Source: UBA9655 sp964597045 (GTDB taxonomy: Bacteria > Pseudomonadota > Alphaproteobacteria > UBA9655). From it: DNA of 64,000 bases. Shown one piece after another: positions 1-9,441 of this stretch. A program made the translations under genes and the position numbers. Numbering within the stretch: position 1 is the first letter of the stretch; every line of letters begins with the position of its first letter. The notes below the pieces were generated by a model. That model made no database searches, was not told where the DNA came from, and saw nothing but the letters and a program-made list of their open reading frames with translations. The DNA lies in the NCBI GenBank assembly GCA_964597045.1, contig CAZQWE010000003.1:218985-282984 (forward strand). Reading direction: 5' to 3'.

Positions 1-1535
1 ATAATGAATTCTTCTCCGCCAAATCTGCATATAATGTCACTTTCCCTAAAATGATCTCTAAGGAACTGTCCTAATGAGGTAAGGACTACATCTCCAGCTT
101 CATGCCCATAGGTGTCATTAAATTTTTTATAATTATCAATATCAAACATGATAAGACCAAAACGTGAATCTGTTCTCTTGGCTTTAATAATTTCGTTTTG
201 GAGCATTTCTTCCATATATCTACGATTATAGAGGCCCGTGAGGTAATCACGAATGGAAAGCTCGTGTAAGGATTCTCTCAAACGAATATTAGAAATCGTA
301 ATGCCTAAGTCGCTGGCGAGTCTTGCCAGAATAGTCACTTCTTCATAGGACAATTTTTCTTTGTCAAATGTAAGGGTTATAAGTCCGATTGTTTCATTGC
401 CAACAATAATGGGAATACAAATATATCCCCCCTTGCTTAGAATATGATTACATCTTGGTTTTGGTTTTGTCTCTTGTACAGTGTAAACTTGATTCTGGAG
501 GAGTGCCCAGCAATCTTGAGGACTGAAGGACAAGTTCGTTTGGCTTCCTTTTTCACCCCAGCAAGATACACACTCTAAAGAACATTTCCCATTTGTAAAA
601 AGGAATAACTGTCCTGAAAAATTAGGGAATAGTTTTTGTGAATAATTAGAAAAAACTTCATAAACCTCATCATATTTTGTACAGGCAGGAAGAAGTTCAC
701 CGAGCTCACTTAATGTTTCTATGAGATGTGTTTTTTGAAGTAAAGCTTCAGATTTTGCAAGAAGTTCTTGATTTGTTTCGATCAATTTTTTATTAGCTTC
801 AACCAAAGCCGCTTCTGCTTTTTTGACTTTGAAAAATGTCGGAATTTCAAATTTTGATTTCCTTTTGAGTTCAGGCTTATTTTTAAGGTATTTCTCAATA
901 TGTTCTTCTATATGATTCACATGAGCCATGATAAAATGGCAGTTATCATCTCCTTTAGCGCGGCATGTTAACTCAACAGCAACTAAAGGAACATTATAAC
1001 TTTGTTCGCTCCAACCGGATGAATATCCTGCATTCATAATACATACAGGGAAATCACTCTTCTTTCCGGACTTAATCCAAGAATCAGCTTCAAATGAATA
1101 AGGATGATCATAATAAATGACGTAATTTTCATCAGGTGTTGGGGATGAATTTGGATCAATATTAACTTTTGCCCAACCTGTGTAAGCAAAATGAATAGGT
1201 CCAGCGGCTAGTTTATCTATCGGATCTTTAAGATTCATGTACTTATGAAAATGTTCAGCATCTTTCATGCCAATGGCATGACTAATATCGAAGAGGAGTT
1301 GTTGAGTTGTTTGAAGGGCTGCTTTACGATCTTTGTCACGATATAAGCTCATAACACACTCAAAGAAATCAACAGATAAAGAGGAGGCTCTAACAAGTAA
1401 ATATCGCTCACCAGCAATCTTTATTGTGGCTTCGCTAATGTTTGTTTCTCGGTCTTCAAAAAAGCGACTTACATTTATTTCTGCTTTTGCGAATACATCT
1501 TCAAATTTTGCCGGTACCTTAACTGTTTTGAGCAT
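1..1535 (-). CDS. V4R-GAF-GGDEF diguanylate cyclase (3' end outside window)
   Basis: My reading of the minus strand gives 511 residues before the window edge. The C-terminal part carries the diguanylate cyclase signature, GGEEF at residues 506-510, so the product should make cyclic di-GMP from two GTP. Before it lies a GAF-like region (about 260-390), then a helical linker, and an N-terminal V4R-type small-molecule-binding domain (about 115-200) with the typical C-x-x-x-G-x-x-x-C-x-F pattern (CRAKGDDNCHF). The ATG at 1535 is the first one after an in-frame TAA six bases upstream, so the start is well fixed. No transmembrane segment is visible, so a cytoplasmic ligand-controlled enzyme is likely. 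The ligand is unknown. The rest of the GGDEF domain is cut off. Confidence 0.88.
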   Translation of the reverse strand, partial: MLKTVKVPAKFEDVFAKAEINVSRFFEDRETNISEATIKIAGERYLLVRASSLSVDFFECVMSLYRDKDRKAALQTTQQLLFDISHAIGMKDAEHFHKYMNLKDPIDKLAAGPIHFAYTGWAKVNIDPNSSPTPDENYVIYYDHPYSFEADSWIKSGKKSDFPVCIMNAGYSSGWSEQSYNVPLVAVELTCRAKGDDNCHFIMAHVNHIEEHIEKYLKNKPELKRKSKFEIPTFFKVKKAEAALVEANKKLIETNQELLAKSEALLQKTHLIETLSELGELLPACTKYDEVYEVFSNYSQKLFPNFSGQLFLFTNGKCSLECVSCWGEKGSQTNLSFSPQDCWALLQNQVYTVQETKPKPRCNHILSKGGYICIPIIVGNETIGLITLTFDKEKLSYEEVTILARLASDLGITISNIRLRESLHELSIRDYLTGLYNRRYMEEMLQNEIIKAKRTDSRFGLIMFDIDNYKKFNDTYGHEAGDVVLTSLGQFLRDHFRESDIICRFGGEEFI

Positions 1536-1672
1536 TTTAGTTTATGTTTCTAAAGCGTTAATTTGATAGAGCATCTTACAATTTATCGAGTTAATTTTTT
1601 GTTAAATTTATCAATTTATGTTGGGGTGCAAACGCTTAAGAAAAACAAAATGGGATAAAATCGATTTTCTTC

Positions 1673-1700
1673 TTGAAAATGACATGATCCTGGTTATGAT
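1673..1700 (+). promoter_or_regulatory. Putative sigma-70 promoter of tRNA-Gly
   Basis: TTGAAA at 1673-1678 and TATGAT at 1695-1700 are separated by 16 bases. This would start transcription near 1707, about 17 bases before the tRNA. Pattern match only. Confidence 0.45.
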
Positions 1701-1723
1701 GACGCCAATTGGATTTAGCGTTT

Positions 1724-1798
1724 GCGGGCGTAGCTCAGGGGTAGAGCACAACCTTGCCAAGGTTGGGGTCGAGGGTTCAAATCCCTTCGCCCGCTCCA
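1724..1798 (+). tRNA. tRNA-Gly (anticodon GCC)
   Basis: The acceptor strands GCGGGCG (1724-1730) and CGCCCGC (1788-1794) pair fully. The anticodon arm CAACC-TTGCCAA-GGTTG places GCC in the loop, and the T-arm has the usual GGTTCAAATCC core. The 3' CCA is encoded at 1796-1798. All four arms fold normally. A palindromic repeat begins directly at the CCA end. Confidence 0.97.
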
Positions 1799-1900
1799 GC
1801 CTTCGCCCTAATGGGCTTCGGCTGGCAAGCCAGCTGGAGATCGTTAGGGCGTAGGCTGTCCGACGAAACTCAGAAGGAGTGTAGGCGGACTGCAACATTT
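1796..1900 (+). repeat. Palindromic repeat attached to tRNA-Gly 3' end (copy 1)
   Basis: The segment begins with the tRNA CCA and runs to about 1900. It forms one stem from GCCTTCGCCCTAA pairing with TTAGGGCGTAGGC (12 of 13) and a second, imperfect stem ending in GGCGGAC. A clearly related copy follows tRNA-Leu at 28197. The copies share the CCAGCCTTCGCCCT opening and both stems, with differences scattered through. It fills the leader of the glutamate dehydrogenase gene. Whether it is transcribed, mobile or a tRNA processing signal cannot be told from here. Confidence 0.75.
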
Positions 1901-1921
1901 TCTCGGGGGGCAGCATTTCTC

Positions 1922-4900
1922 ATGGAAACCATACAAGATATCCTCGATCTACTTGCGCAAAGCATTGGAAAAAAAGTTGCAGAAAAATATAAAAAAGCTT
2001 CACAAGCGTTTGTAAAAGGTTATTTTGCAAATGTTCCCATGGAAGATTTGAAGGAAGAATCTATTCTCACTCTTGAAGAGTCGGTCTTTAATATATGGAC
2101 CTTTATTCAAATGAGGGAAAAGAATAAAGCAAAAATCCGGATCTATACGGAAAAACAAGAAACTAAACTTAAAACTCAACCCAAAACAATCGTTGAAATT
2201 CTCAACGATAACATGCCATTCCTTGTCGATTCTGTCACGGCTGCTATTAATAGTTTTGGCTATCCCATACACTTACTTATTCATCCTGTTTTGCAAGTCA
2301 AAAGAGATAACAAACAGGTTTTAGAGAGCATCATTGATACAGTTTCAGATCACGATAAAGACTCTTATGAGTCCTTTATTCACTGCGAAATTCCTCAGAC
2401 TTTGTCTCCAAAAAAATGTCAGAAGTTAGAAGAAGACATTCTAGGTGTACTGGAAAATGTGCGATGTGCCGTTGAAGACTGGAAGTCAATGCGTAACCGG
2501 CTGTCCCAGATAATTAAAGGCATTAAAGATGTCCCTCCACACGTATCAAAAGGTGAACTTGAGGAGATTCTTTCTTTTTTGAGCTGGATTGAAGACAATC
2601 ACTTTACCTTTCTTGGTTTTTGTGAATACAAGCTTGTTCCAGGGCAAAAGACATTAAAAGAGAGTTTGCAACCTGTTGAAGGTATGGGGGTACTACGTAA
2701 TCCTAAAGATCAAGAAATAAATAATATATTCGAAGGAGTTGAACTGACGCCTTCTAATATTAAATATCTAAATGAGCCAAATTCCTTAATTATTAACAAG
2801 ACATCGAAGTTATCTGTCATCCATAGGCGTGATACTATGGATGCCATTTCCATAAAACGCTTTGATAAAAAGGGACAAATGATTGGACTTTATCAATTTG
2901 TCGGACTTTTTACGTCCGTTGCTTATAGTCGAAGTGCGCGCGATATACCTCTGTTAAGAAGGAAAATCTCACGAATTTTAGAGAAGTCGGGATTATCTGA
3001 GAATTGGCACGATGGTAAAGCGTTAATCCACATATTAGAGTCATTTCCAAGAGACGAGCTTTTTCAAGCCGATGAGGACTGGCTTTTTAAAACAAGTATG
3101 AAGGTTGTTCAAATTCAGAATCGTCAGCGTCTCACTCTTTTTATACGAACAGATAAATTTGAGAGGTTTGTTTCCTGTTTAGTTTACATTCCTCGGGACA
3201 GATATGACAGTGATCTAAGATCTAAAATTGCTTCTATTTTAGAGAATGAAATGGATGCTAAGTTGATGAGTTGGCAAACCCAACTTGGAGAACTTGCGTT
3301 TGCTCGTGTTCATTACATATTTAAACTCCAGCATAAGGGGAGTTGGGACTATGATGTTAACGCTATCGAGCAGGTTCTCATCCAAGCCTCACTGACATGG
3401 AAGGATCAGTTGAAGCAAGCCTTATATGATGGGTTTGGAGAAAAGAAAGGCTTAAAGTTATATGATCAATTTGGGAATGGATTTACAAAGGGATATCAAG
3501 AGAAGTTTACACCGAAGGAAGCTATAGTTGATATTGATGAAATTGAACATGCTCTGGCAAAATCTCGCATCAGAACGAATCTTTCATTAGATGGTGAAGG
3601 TCAAGAAACCTCTCTTAACTTTAAATTATACTCACTCGATGGACCTGTATCTCTTTCAAATGTTCTCCCAGTTTTAGAGAATATGAACCTTCGGGTTTTA
3701 AGTGAAATCCCATTTATTGTGACACTTGCAAATAATACGAAAGTTTGGATCCATGATTTTGAGACGGAAACTCGAGAAGGTGAACCTTACGAATTAGAAC
3801 ATGTTAAAGCGAACTTTCTCGAAGGTTTTAGTCGAGTTTGGAGAGAAGAAGTCGAAAATGACGGCTTTAACAGGCTGATATTAAAAGCAAAGTTGGACTG
3901 GAGAGAATGTCAACTGATTAGAGCTTACGCGAAGTATATAAGGCAGCTCCAAACGACATTTAGTCAGACTTATATGGAAGATGTTCTGGCAAAATATCCT
4001 CAAATTTGCAATCTCATGATCAAACTTTTTTCTGTGTTGTTTTCACCAGATTCCAAAGAAGATCGGGAAGATGCTCGTTTAGAAATCCTTAGCAGAATTA
4101 AACACCTCTTGTTGAGAGTGGATAATCTTGATGAAGACCGCATCCTCAATAAGTTTGTTAATGCAATTAATTCAACACTGAGGACGAATTATTATCAAAA
4201 AAAGGATAATAAACCAAAGCCTTATCTCTCCTTTAAAATCGATTGTACAGCCATTGATGAAATGCCTCTTCCTCGTCCCAAGTACGAGATATTTGTGTAC
4301 TCAACGCGCGTTGAAGCCATTCATTTGAGGGGTGGTAAAGTTGCTCGTGGAGGAATCCGTTGGTCAGATCGTAAGGAAGATTTCAGAACGGAAGTTCTAG
4401 GCCTGATGAAGGCTCAAATGGTGAAGAATGCTGTGATTGTTCCTGTTGGGTCTAAGGGTGGGTTTATTGTGAAGCATCTGCCTCTTAAGGCCGATCGGGC
4501 TGCCATTATGGATGAGGTGATTTCTTGTTATAAAACAATGATTCAAGGACTCTTGGATATTACGGATAACATTAAAGGGACAGAAATTGTATATCCAAAG
4601 CATGTTGTAAGGCGGGATGAGGATGACCCTTATCTTGTTGTTGCAGCAGATAAAGGAACCTCAACGTTTTCAGACTTTGCGAACCAGATCTCTGCTGAAT
4701 ATGATTTTTGGTTAGGAGATGCCTTTGCCTCTGGTGGATCGTCTGGATATGATCATAAAAAGATGGCCATAACTTCAAGAGGAGCCTGGGAATCTGTAAA
4801 GCGTCATTTCCGTGAGATGAATATTGACGCGACTTCCTATGAATTGACAGTCGTTGGTATTGGAGATATGTCAGGAGACGTATTTGGCAATGGAATGCTT

Positions 4901-6730
4901 CTTTCCGGTCACTTAAAACTTTTAGCTGCGTTTAACCACCTCCACATATTCATTGATCCATCACCTAACCCTGAACAAAGTTTTATTGAAAGAAAAAGAC
5001 TCTTTGATTTGCCTCAATCAAGTTGGGCAGACTACAACCCCTCTCTCATTTCAAAAGGGGGGGGCGTATTTGATCGAAAAGCAAAATCCGTAAATCTCTC
5101 TCCGGAGATAAGGGCTCTCTTAGATATTACGGAGGAATCACTTACTCCCGATGCGTTGATTCGTGCTATCTTAAAAGCTCAAGTTGATCTCATGTGGTTA
5201 GGCGGAATCGGAACTTATATAAAGTCAAAGAGTGAAACTAATGCTGAAGTGGGAGATCGAGTAAATGATTCTCTTCGTATTAATGGTAATGAGGTAAGAG
5301 CAAGTGTTATCGCAGAAGGAGCGAACTTGGGCGTAACCCAACTTGGGCGTATTGAATATGCTAAAAAAGGAGGCCACATCAACACCGATGCCATTGACAA
5401 CTCAGGAGGAGTTGATTGCTCTGACCACGAAGTAAATATTAAAATCTTGTTGAATCAAGTCATGGTTAAAGGTGAGCTGACGCTGCAAAAGAGAAACACT
5501 CTCTTAGAGCAAATGACAGATGATGTTTCAAAACTCGTTTTAAAAGACAACTTCTGGCAAAATCAAATTATCAGTATTTTAAACTACCAGGGCAATCGAC
5601 TTCTAGAAGAGCAAGCACGTTTGATGCGGGATTTAGAAGACGAGGGACTCCTTAATCGTGCTCTAGAGGGTCTTCCAGATGAGATTGAAATCAGTCGTCG
5701 AATTGCCGATCGGCAAGGTTTAACAAGACCTGAACTCGCGGTTCTTTTAGCCTATTCAAAGATTTCTCTCAATCACCAACTTATTCACTCTGAAATCCCG
5801 GATATTTCTATTCTTCAACCCAGACTCTTTAGTTATTTTCCTGAAGTGCTCCAAAAGATCTATGCAGAAGAAATTAAATCCCACCCCTTAAGACGTGAAA
5901 TAACAGCGACCCTTTTTACAAACAGTATTGTTAACCGGATGGGGGTAACATTTATTCATGAAATGAAGAGACTATCGGGTGTTGAAGGGGCAGATGTTGC
6001 GAGAGCCTATGTTGTTGTGAGAGATCTCCTTGACCTTATTACACTTTGGCGCGAGCTAGAGACAATGGAGACATTATCCGTCGACTTTCAAACCAAGCTA
6101 ATGATTGATATATACCAGAATGTCAAAAGGTTTACAGATTGGTTTTTAAAATATGAAATCAACCATGATATTGAAAGCAAGTTGAAATATTTTAAACCTT
6201 CGTTTGAGATATTGCGATCGGAGCTTTCCTCTCTATTTTCAAAGGATCAACGAACTGCCTATGAAACGCGCATAGAGGATTATGTGGATCAAGGTTTGAC
6301 CCCTTCACTTGCAAACCGATTGTTAGGATTAGAATTTTTAGTATCTGCACCAGACATTATTATTTTGAGCAAGCAATCCACTATTGATGTCAGATTAGTT
6401 GCAAAAGTTTATTTCGCGCTTGGTGGGCAACTTGGATTTGAATGGATCAGAAAACAAACCTTTAATCTTTCAGGTGAAACCCATTGGCATCAAGAGGCAG
6501 CAAATGCCCTTATTGAGGAATTGTATAAGACTCAAAAAGAACTAACACATCTGATACTGAGTAAGGAAAAGAATATAGAAAAGCTTTTTGGTCTTGATGG
6601 GGCAATTTCTAAAACATTTCTGAATGCATCCTCTGCGGCGTCAGTATTAGCAGACTTAAAAAATGCGGCTTCTTTAGATTTTGCTATGTTAACGGTTATG
6701 AACCGCCAGTTAAAAATGTTGATCGCTTAG
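1922..6730 (+). CDS. gdhZ: NAD-specific glutamate dehydrogenase, large (about 180 kDa) type
   Basis: A 1,602-residue protein of the Bac_GDH family, which converts glutamate to 2-oxoglutarate, ammonia and NADH and links amino-acid catabolism to the TCA cycle. The catalytic segment is recognisable at about residues 800-870 (GGKVARGGIRWSDR, then MVKNAVIVPVGSKGG with the substrate-binding lysine region), and long regulatory N- and C-terminal parts flank it, giving the family's usual length. The open frame continues upstream through the tRNA and repeat, so the ATG at 1922 just behind a G-rich stretch (GGGGGGCAG) is the sensible start; the upstream 56 codons lie in non-coding DNA. hemW follows after 18 bases and may be co-transcribed. 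The caulobacter name gdhZ is used; gdhB is a synonym in other groups. Confidence 0.96.
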   Translation: METIQDILDLLAQSIGKKVAEKYKKASQAFVKGYFANVPMEDLKEESILTLEESVFNIWTFIQMREKNKAKIRIYTEKQETKLKTQPKTIVEILNDNMPFLVDSVTAAINSFGYPIHLLIHPVLQVKRDNKQVLESIIDTVSDHDKDSYESFIHCEIPQTLSPKKCQKLEEDILGVLENVRCAVEDWKSMRNRLSQIIKGIKDVPPHVSKGELEEILSFLSWIEDNHFTFLGFCEYKLVPGQKTLKESLQPVEGMGVLRNPKDQEINNIFEGVELTPSNIKYLNEPNSLIINKTSKLSVIHRRDTMDAISIKRFDKKGQMIGLYQFVGLFTSVAYSRSARDIPLLRRKISRILEKSGLSENWHDGKALIHILESFPRDELFQADEDWLFKTSMKVVQIQNRQRLTLFIRTDKFERFVSCLVYIPRDRYDSDLRSKIASILENEMDAKLMSWQTQLGELAFARVHYIFKLQHKGSWDYDVNAIEQVLIQASLTWKDQLKQALYDGFGEKKGLKLYDQFGNGFTKGYQEKFTPKEAIVDIDEIEHALAKSRIRTNLSLDGEGQETSLNFKLYSLDGPVSLSNVLPVLENMNLRVLSEIPFIVTLANNTKVWIHDFETETREGEPYELEHVKANFLEGFSRVWREEVENDGFNRLILKAKLDWRECQLIRAYAKYIRQLQTTFSQTYMEDVLAKYPQICNLMIKLFSVLFSPDSKEDREDARLEILSRIKHLLLRVDNLDEDRILNKFVNAINSTLRTNYYQKKDNKPKPYLSFKIDCTAIDEMPLPRPKYEIFVYSTRVEAIHLRGGKVARGGIRWSDRKEDFRTEVLGLMKAQMVKNAVIVPVGSKGGFIVKHLPLKADRAAIMDEVISCYKTMIQGLLDITDNIKGTEIVYPKHVVRRDEDDPYLVVAADKGTSTFSDFANQISAEYDFWLGDAFASGGSSGYDHKKMAITSRGAWESVKRHFREMNIDATSYELTVVGIGDMSGDVFGNGMLLSGHLKLLAAFNHLHIFIDPSPNPEQSFIERKRLFDLPQSSWADYNPSLISKGGGVFDRKAKSVNLSPEIRALLDITEESLTPDALIRAILKAQVDLMWLGGIGTYIKSKSETNAEVGDRVNDSLRINGNEVRASVIAEGANLGVTQLGRIEYAKKGGHINTDAIDNSGGVDCSDHEVNIKILLNQVMVKGELTLQKRNTLLEQMTDDVSKLVLKDNFWQNQIISILNYQGNRLLEEQARLMRDLEDEGLLNRALEGLPDEIEISRRIADRQGLTRPELAVLLAYSKISLNHQLIHSEIPDISILQPRLFSYFPEVLQKIYAEEIKSHPLRREITATLFTNSIVNRMGVTFIHEMKRLSGVEGADVARAYVVVRDLLDLITLWRELETMETLSVDFQTKLMIDIYQNVKRFTDWFLKYEINHDIESKLKYFKPSFEILRSELSSLFSKDQRTAYETRIEDYVDQGLTPSLANRLLGLEFLVSAPDIIILSKQSTIDVRLVAKVYFALGGQLGFEWIRKQTFNLSGETHWHQEAANALIEELYKTQKELTHLILSKEKNIEKLFGLDGAISKTFLNASSAASVLADLKNAASLDFAMLTVMNRQLKMLIA

Positions 6731-6748
6731 GTATTCGAAAGTTAGATA

Positions 6749-7903
6749 ATGATTCATTCTTATGATCTTGGGCTTTATGTCCATTGGCCTTTTTGTCTCT
6801 CGAAATGTCCTTACTGTGATTTCAATAGTCATGTGCGCGAGAGTATTGATCAAAAGCGGTGGAAAGAAGCTTTGCTAAAGGAGCTTGAATCCTCTGCAGA
6901 AGGCCAATCGGACAAAAGGCTTATCAGTCTATTCTTTGGGGGTGGGACGCCCTCACTGATGGATCCAGACACAGTGGTAGCCGTCATTGAAAAAGCGAAG
7001 TCACTTTTCACTCATGACCAGATAGAGATTACGTTAGAAGCCAACCCAAACTCCGTAGAAGCGGGTCGGTTTAAGGCTTATAGTGAGGCGGGGGTGAACC
7101 GTTTATCCCTTGGCGTTCAATCATTGAATGATGAGGCCTTAGCTTTCTTAGGGAGACGTCATTCTGCAAAAGAAGCCCTCAAAGCTATTGAAATTGCGAG
7201 GGCCTATTTTCCTCGTTATTCTTTTGATTTGATCTATGCACGCCCCCATCAAACCCTTGAGTCTTGGAAAGCAGAGTTGAAGGAAGCTCTGGCTTTAGCC
7301 GGTGGCCATCTTTCTTTGTACCAATTAACAATTGAGCCTCAAACAGCCTTTGCAACCCGCCTCGCAAGAGGTGAGCAAATGACGCTTGAGGAAGATCCTG
7401 CAGCCTTTATGTATGAAGAAACGGAGAGAATGATGAGTGAGGCAGGAATCCCCGCCTATGAAGTGTCAAATTATGCCGTACCCTCCCAGGAGTGTCTTCA
7501 TAATCTTCTCTATTGGAACTTTGGAGACTATATAGGCATTGGACCTGGTGCCCATGGACGTGAGAGTCAGGGGACAGAAAAGTGGGCTTTGACGCGTTTT
7601 AAAGCGCCAGAGACGTGGCTTGAGGCGGTTGAGAGGCAGGGGCAAGGGCTTGACACATCAGTCAGTCTTACCCCTAAAGAACGTCTTCAAGAGTTCACAT
7701 TGATGGGTCTGCGTCTAACTCAAGGTTTAAGTCTTGCGCGACTTACAGAAGAGACAGGTTTAACCCTTGATGAAGCGTATTCAAATGAAGCGTTGATGAC
7801 ACTGGAACGTGAAGGTTTACTCATGCGTTCTGAAACACATCTGATCCCAACCTTCGAAGGCCGTTTGCGGTTAAATAGCGTGATTCAGTATTTATTAGGT
7901 TAA
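6749..7903 (+). CDS. hemW: HemW, radical SAM haem chaperone (coproporphyrinogen oxidase-like)
   Basis: A 384-residue radical SAM protein. The cluster-binding motif lies near residues 16-26 (CLSKCPYC, a C-x3-C-x2-C), preceded by the HemW-type YVHWPFC opening. GGGTPS near residues 64-69 is the usual SAM-binding glycine motif, and the C-terminal HemN_C-like domain is present. HemW family members were long annotated as oxygen-independent coproporphyrinogen III oxidases but mostly act as haem-binding chaperones; the CxxxCxxC-F pattern lacking the extra HemN cysteine fits HemW. It lies 18 bases after the glutamate dehydrogenase gene on the same strand. Length is normal for the family. Confidence 0.93.
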   Translation: MIHSYDLGLYVHWPFCLSKCPYCDFNSHVRESIDQKRWKEALLKELESSAEGQSDKRLISLFFGGGTPSLMDPDTVVAVIEKAKSLFTHDQIEITLEANPNSVEAGRFKAYSEAGVNRLSLGVQSLNDEALAFLGRRHSAKEALKAIEIARAYFPRYSFDLIYARPHQTLESWKAELKEALALAGGHLSLYQLTIEPQTAFATRLARGEQMTLEEDPAAFMYEETERMMSEAGIPAYEVSNYAVPSQECLHNLLYWNFGDYIGIGPGAHGRESQGTEKWALTRFKAPETWLEAVERQGQGLDTSVSLTPKERLQEFTLMGLRLTQGLSLARLTEETGLTLDEAYSNEALMTLEREGLLMRSETHLIPTFEGRLRLNSVIQYLLG

Positions 7904-7960
7904 GCAATTTCAAGTTCCAGCCTCGTCATTGCTTTGTCACCTACTGCTCCTTATAACTGT

Positions 7961-7982
7961 AAAGGGAGCTTATGCTCCTTGA
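7961..7982 (-). other. Short hairpin over the stop codon of the YhcG-type gene
   Basis: AAGGAGC and GCTCCCTT pair across a four-base ATAA loop that contains the gene's TAA stop. It is followed by only a weak T-run on the minus strand, so it may be a poor terminator or an mRNA end-protecting hairpin. Confidence 0.35.
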
Positions 7983-9013
7983 TCGACCTCTTTATAATCC
8001 TTAGACAATTCAGCTTCGAGTTCCTCAATTGTGGGAAGGGCTGTTTGAATTTCATCTGGGATTGCCTTGGTAAGACGGTATTCTGCCAAACTAATCGGTT
8101 TTGACATATCTCGCAAGGCATACTCCGCAAGGACCTCATCTTTCGTTTTACAAAGGATCAGTCCAATTGTAGGACTATCACTGGGGTGCTTAAGCAGATC
8201 ATCAACAACGGATAAATAGAAGTTCATCTTGCCCGTATGCTCTGGTTTGAAGGCTTTATCCTTGAGCTCAATGACCACAAAGCAACGAAGTTTTAAATGG
8301 TAAAACAGTAAATCAATGAAAAAGTCCTGCTTACTCACTTCAAGAGGATACTGTCTGCCCACAAACGCAAAGCCTGAGCCGAGTTCGATGAGAAACTTTT
8401 CAATATGAATAATAAGCGTTTTCTCAACTTCTCTTTCATGAGCTTCTTGGCCAATGCTTAAAAAGTCAAAGACATAGGGATCTTTTAAGGTAGCATGTGC
8501 GAGATCAGATTGAGGGGAGGGAAGAGTATCTTTAAAATTCGTGATGGCTTTGCCTTGTCTTTTATGGAGACCCAATTCAATTTGATGGATCATTACGGAT
8601 CGCGACCAACCTTGTTCGATTGCCTTATTCATGTAAAAGAGTCTGAATTCGCGCTCTTTCACTTTTTCCATTAAGATTACATGATGATACCAAGGCAATT
8701 CTCCAGCAACCTGCTGGAGAAATTCAGATTCAGGATATAGCTCTGCAAATCGTCTCATGTTATGAAGGTTAGCAACACTAAAACCTTTCATTTCTGGAAA
8801 GGCATTAGAGAGATCTTTACTCAGATTTTGAATAACTTTAGCACCCCATGATTGAGTATTTTGCTTGTTTAGAATTTGCGTTCCAATGTGGTGATAAAGT
8901 AAGATCAGCTCGGTGTTAACCGCTCGAGCTGCTTTATAACGACTTGTAGCAACTCGGTTCTTGAGTTCCTCTAAAAATGTTGCATATTCATTCGAAAGGA
9001 TGTCTATAGTCAT
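7970..9013 (-). CDS. YhcG-type PDDEXK nuclease family protein (DUF1016)
   Basis: A 347-residue protein with the two-part layout of the YhcG/DUF1016 family. The N-terminal helical domain (about 1-150) has the signature LLYHHIGTQIL and SFSVANLHNMRRF-like segments. The C-terminal part (about 170-330) is a PDDEXK-fold nuclease-like domain, with the conserved DLLFYH-RCFVVIELK strand pair holding the acidic and E-x-K residues. ATG at 9013 has a strong AAGGAGAG ribosome site. Family members occur as accessory genes near restriction or recombination loci; here it stands alone between hemW and an orphan antitoxin, which suggests lateral acquisition. The biological role is unknown. Confidence 0.88.
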   Translation of the reverse strand: MTIDILSNEYATFLEELKNRVATSRYKAARAVNTELILLYHHIGTQILNKQNTQSWGAKVIQNLSKDLSNAFPEMKGFSVANLHNMRRFAELYPESEFLQQVAGELPWYHHVILMEKVKEREFRLFYMNKAIEQGWSRSVMIHQIELGLHKRQGKAITNFKDTLPSPQSDLAHATLKDPYVFDFLSIGQEAHEREVEKTLIIHIEKFLIELGSGFAFVGRQYPLEVSKQDFFIDLLFYHLKLRCFVVIELKDKAFKPEHTGKMNFYLSVVDDLLKHPSDSPTIGLILCKTKDEVLAEYALRDMSKPISLAEYRLTKAIPDEIQTALPTIEELEAELSKDYKEVDQGA

Positions 9014-9441
9014 GCTTAGCTCTCCTTGATTAAGATTTTTTCAGAACAAGAAAATATGAAGGAACGACTGCTCCTATACAGATCATTTCTTAAATAATAG
9101 CGGATTGCAAGAAAAAAGAAGGGTAGACCCCAGATTGAGTTGAAGAATTATTGACTCAGAATCAAAAAATCATTTAAATATATATGATAGATTTGGTTTT
9201 GAAATCTAATCATTGACTTTTAAGAAATAGGAATTGATACCTGATACGTTACGGGGTACAATAGGATGATTCTAACATAAAGCTTTCCCACAAGCTCGTC
9301 ATTGCGAGGAGCGAAGCGACGTGGCAATCTATTTAACAAGAAGAAACATGGATTGCTTCGTCATGGCTATGCCATTTCTCGCAATGACGACTTTTGATTG
9401 TGTTCAATTACATACAGATTAGGTCCATTAGGAGAGACAAA
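9014..9441. other. Intergenic region between divergent yhcG-like and higA genes
   Basis: About 430 bases with no credible gene. I looked on both strands for a HigB/RelE-type toxin reading frame that would normally accompany HigA and found none. The right half is occupied by a palindromic element (9296-9390); the left half is plain AT-rich DNA that should hold the divergent promoters. Confidence 0.6.
9296..9390. repeat. Palindromic repeat with GTCATTGCGAG termini
   Basis: TCGTCATTGCGAG at the left end is the exact reverse complement of CTCGCAATGACGA at the right, and the inner parts (GGAGCGAAGCGACG, GGATTGCTTCGTCATGGC) also pair in part. This is the form of a REP/MITE-like element common in alphaproteobacterial intergenic DNA. 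Fragments with the same ends occur near 28316-28347 and probably at 7921-7932. It lies just upstream of higA, where a toxin gene would be expected. Confidence 0.75.

Noticed and set aside
1754..1921. N-terminal extension of the glutamate dehydrogenase frame
   Set aside because: These 56 codons run through the tRNA-Gly and the palindromic repeat and do not look like protein; the ATG at 1922 fits better.
9014..9441. A hidden HigB toxin upstream of HigA
   Set aside because: No frame of 80-100 codons with RelE/HigB motifs on either strand; frames are broken by many stops.
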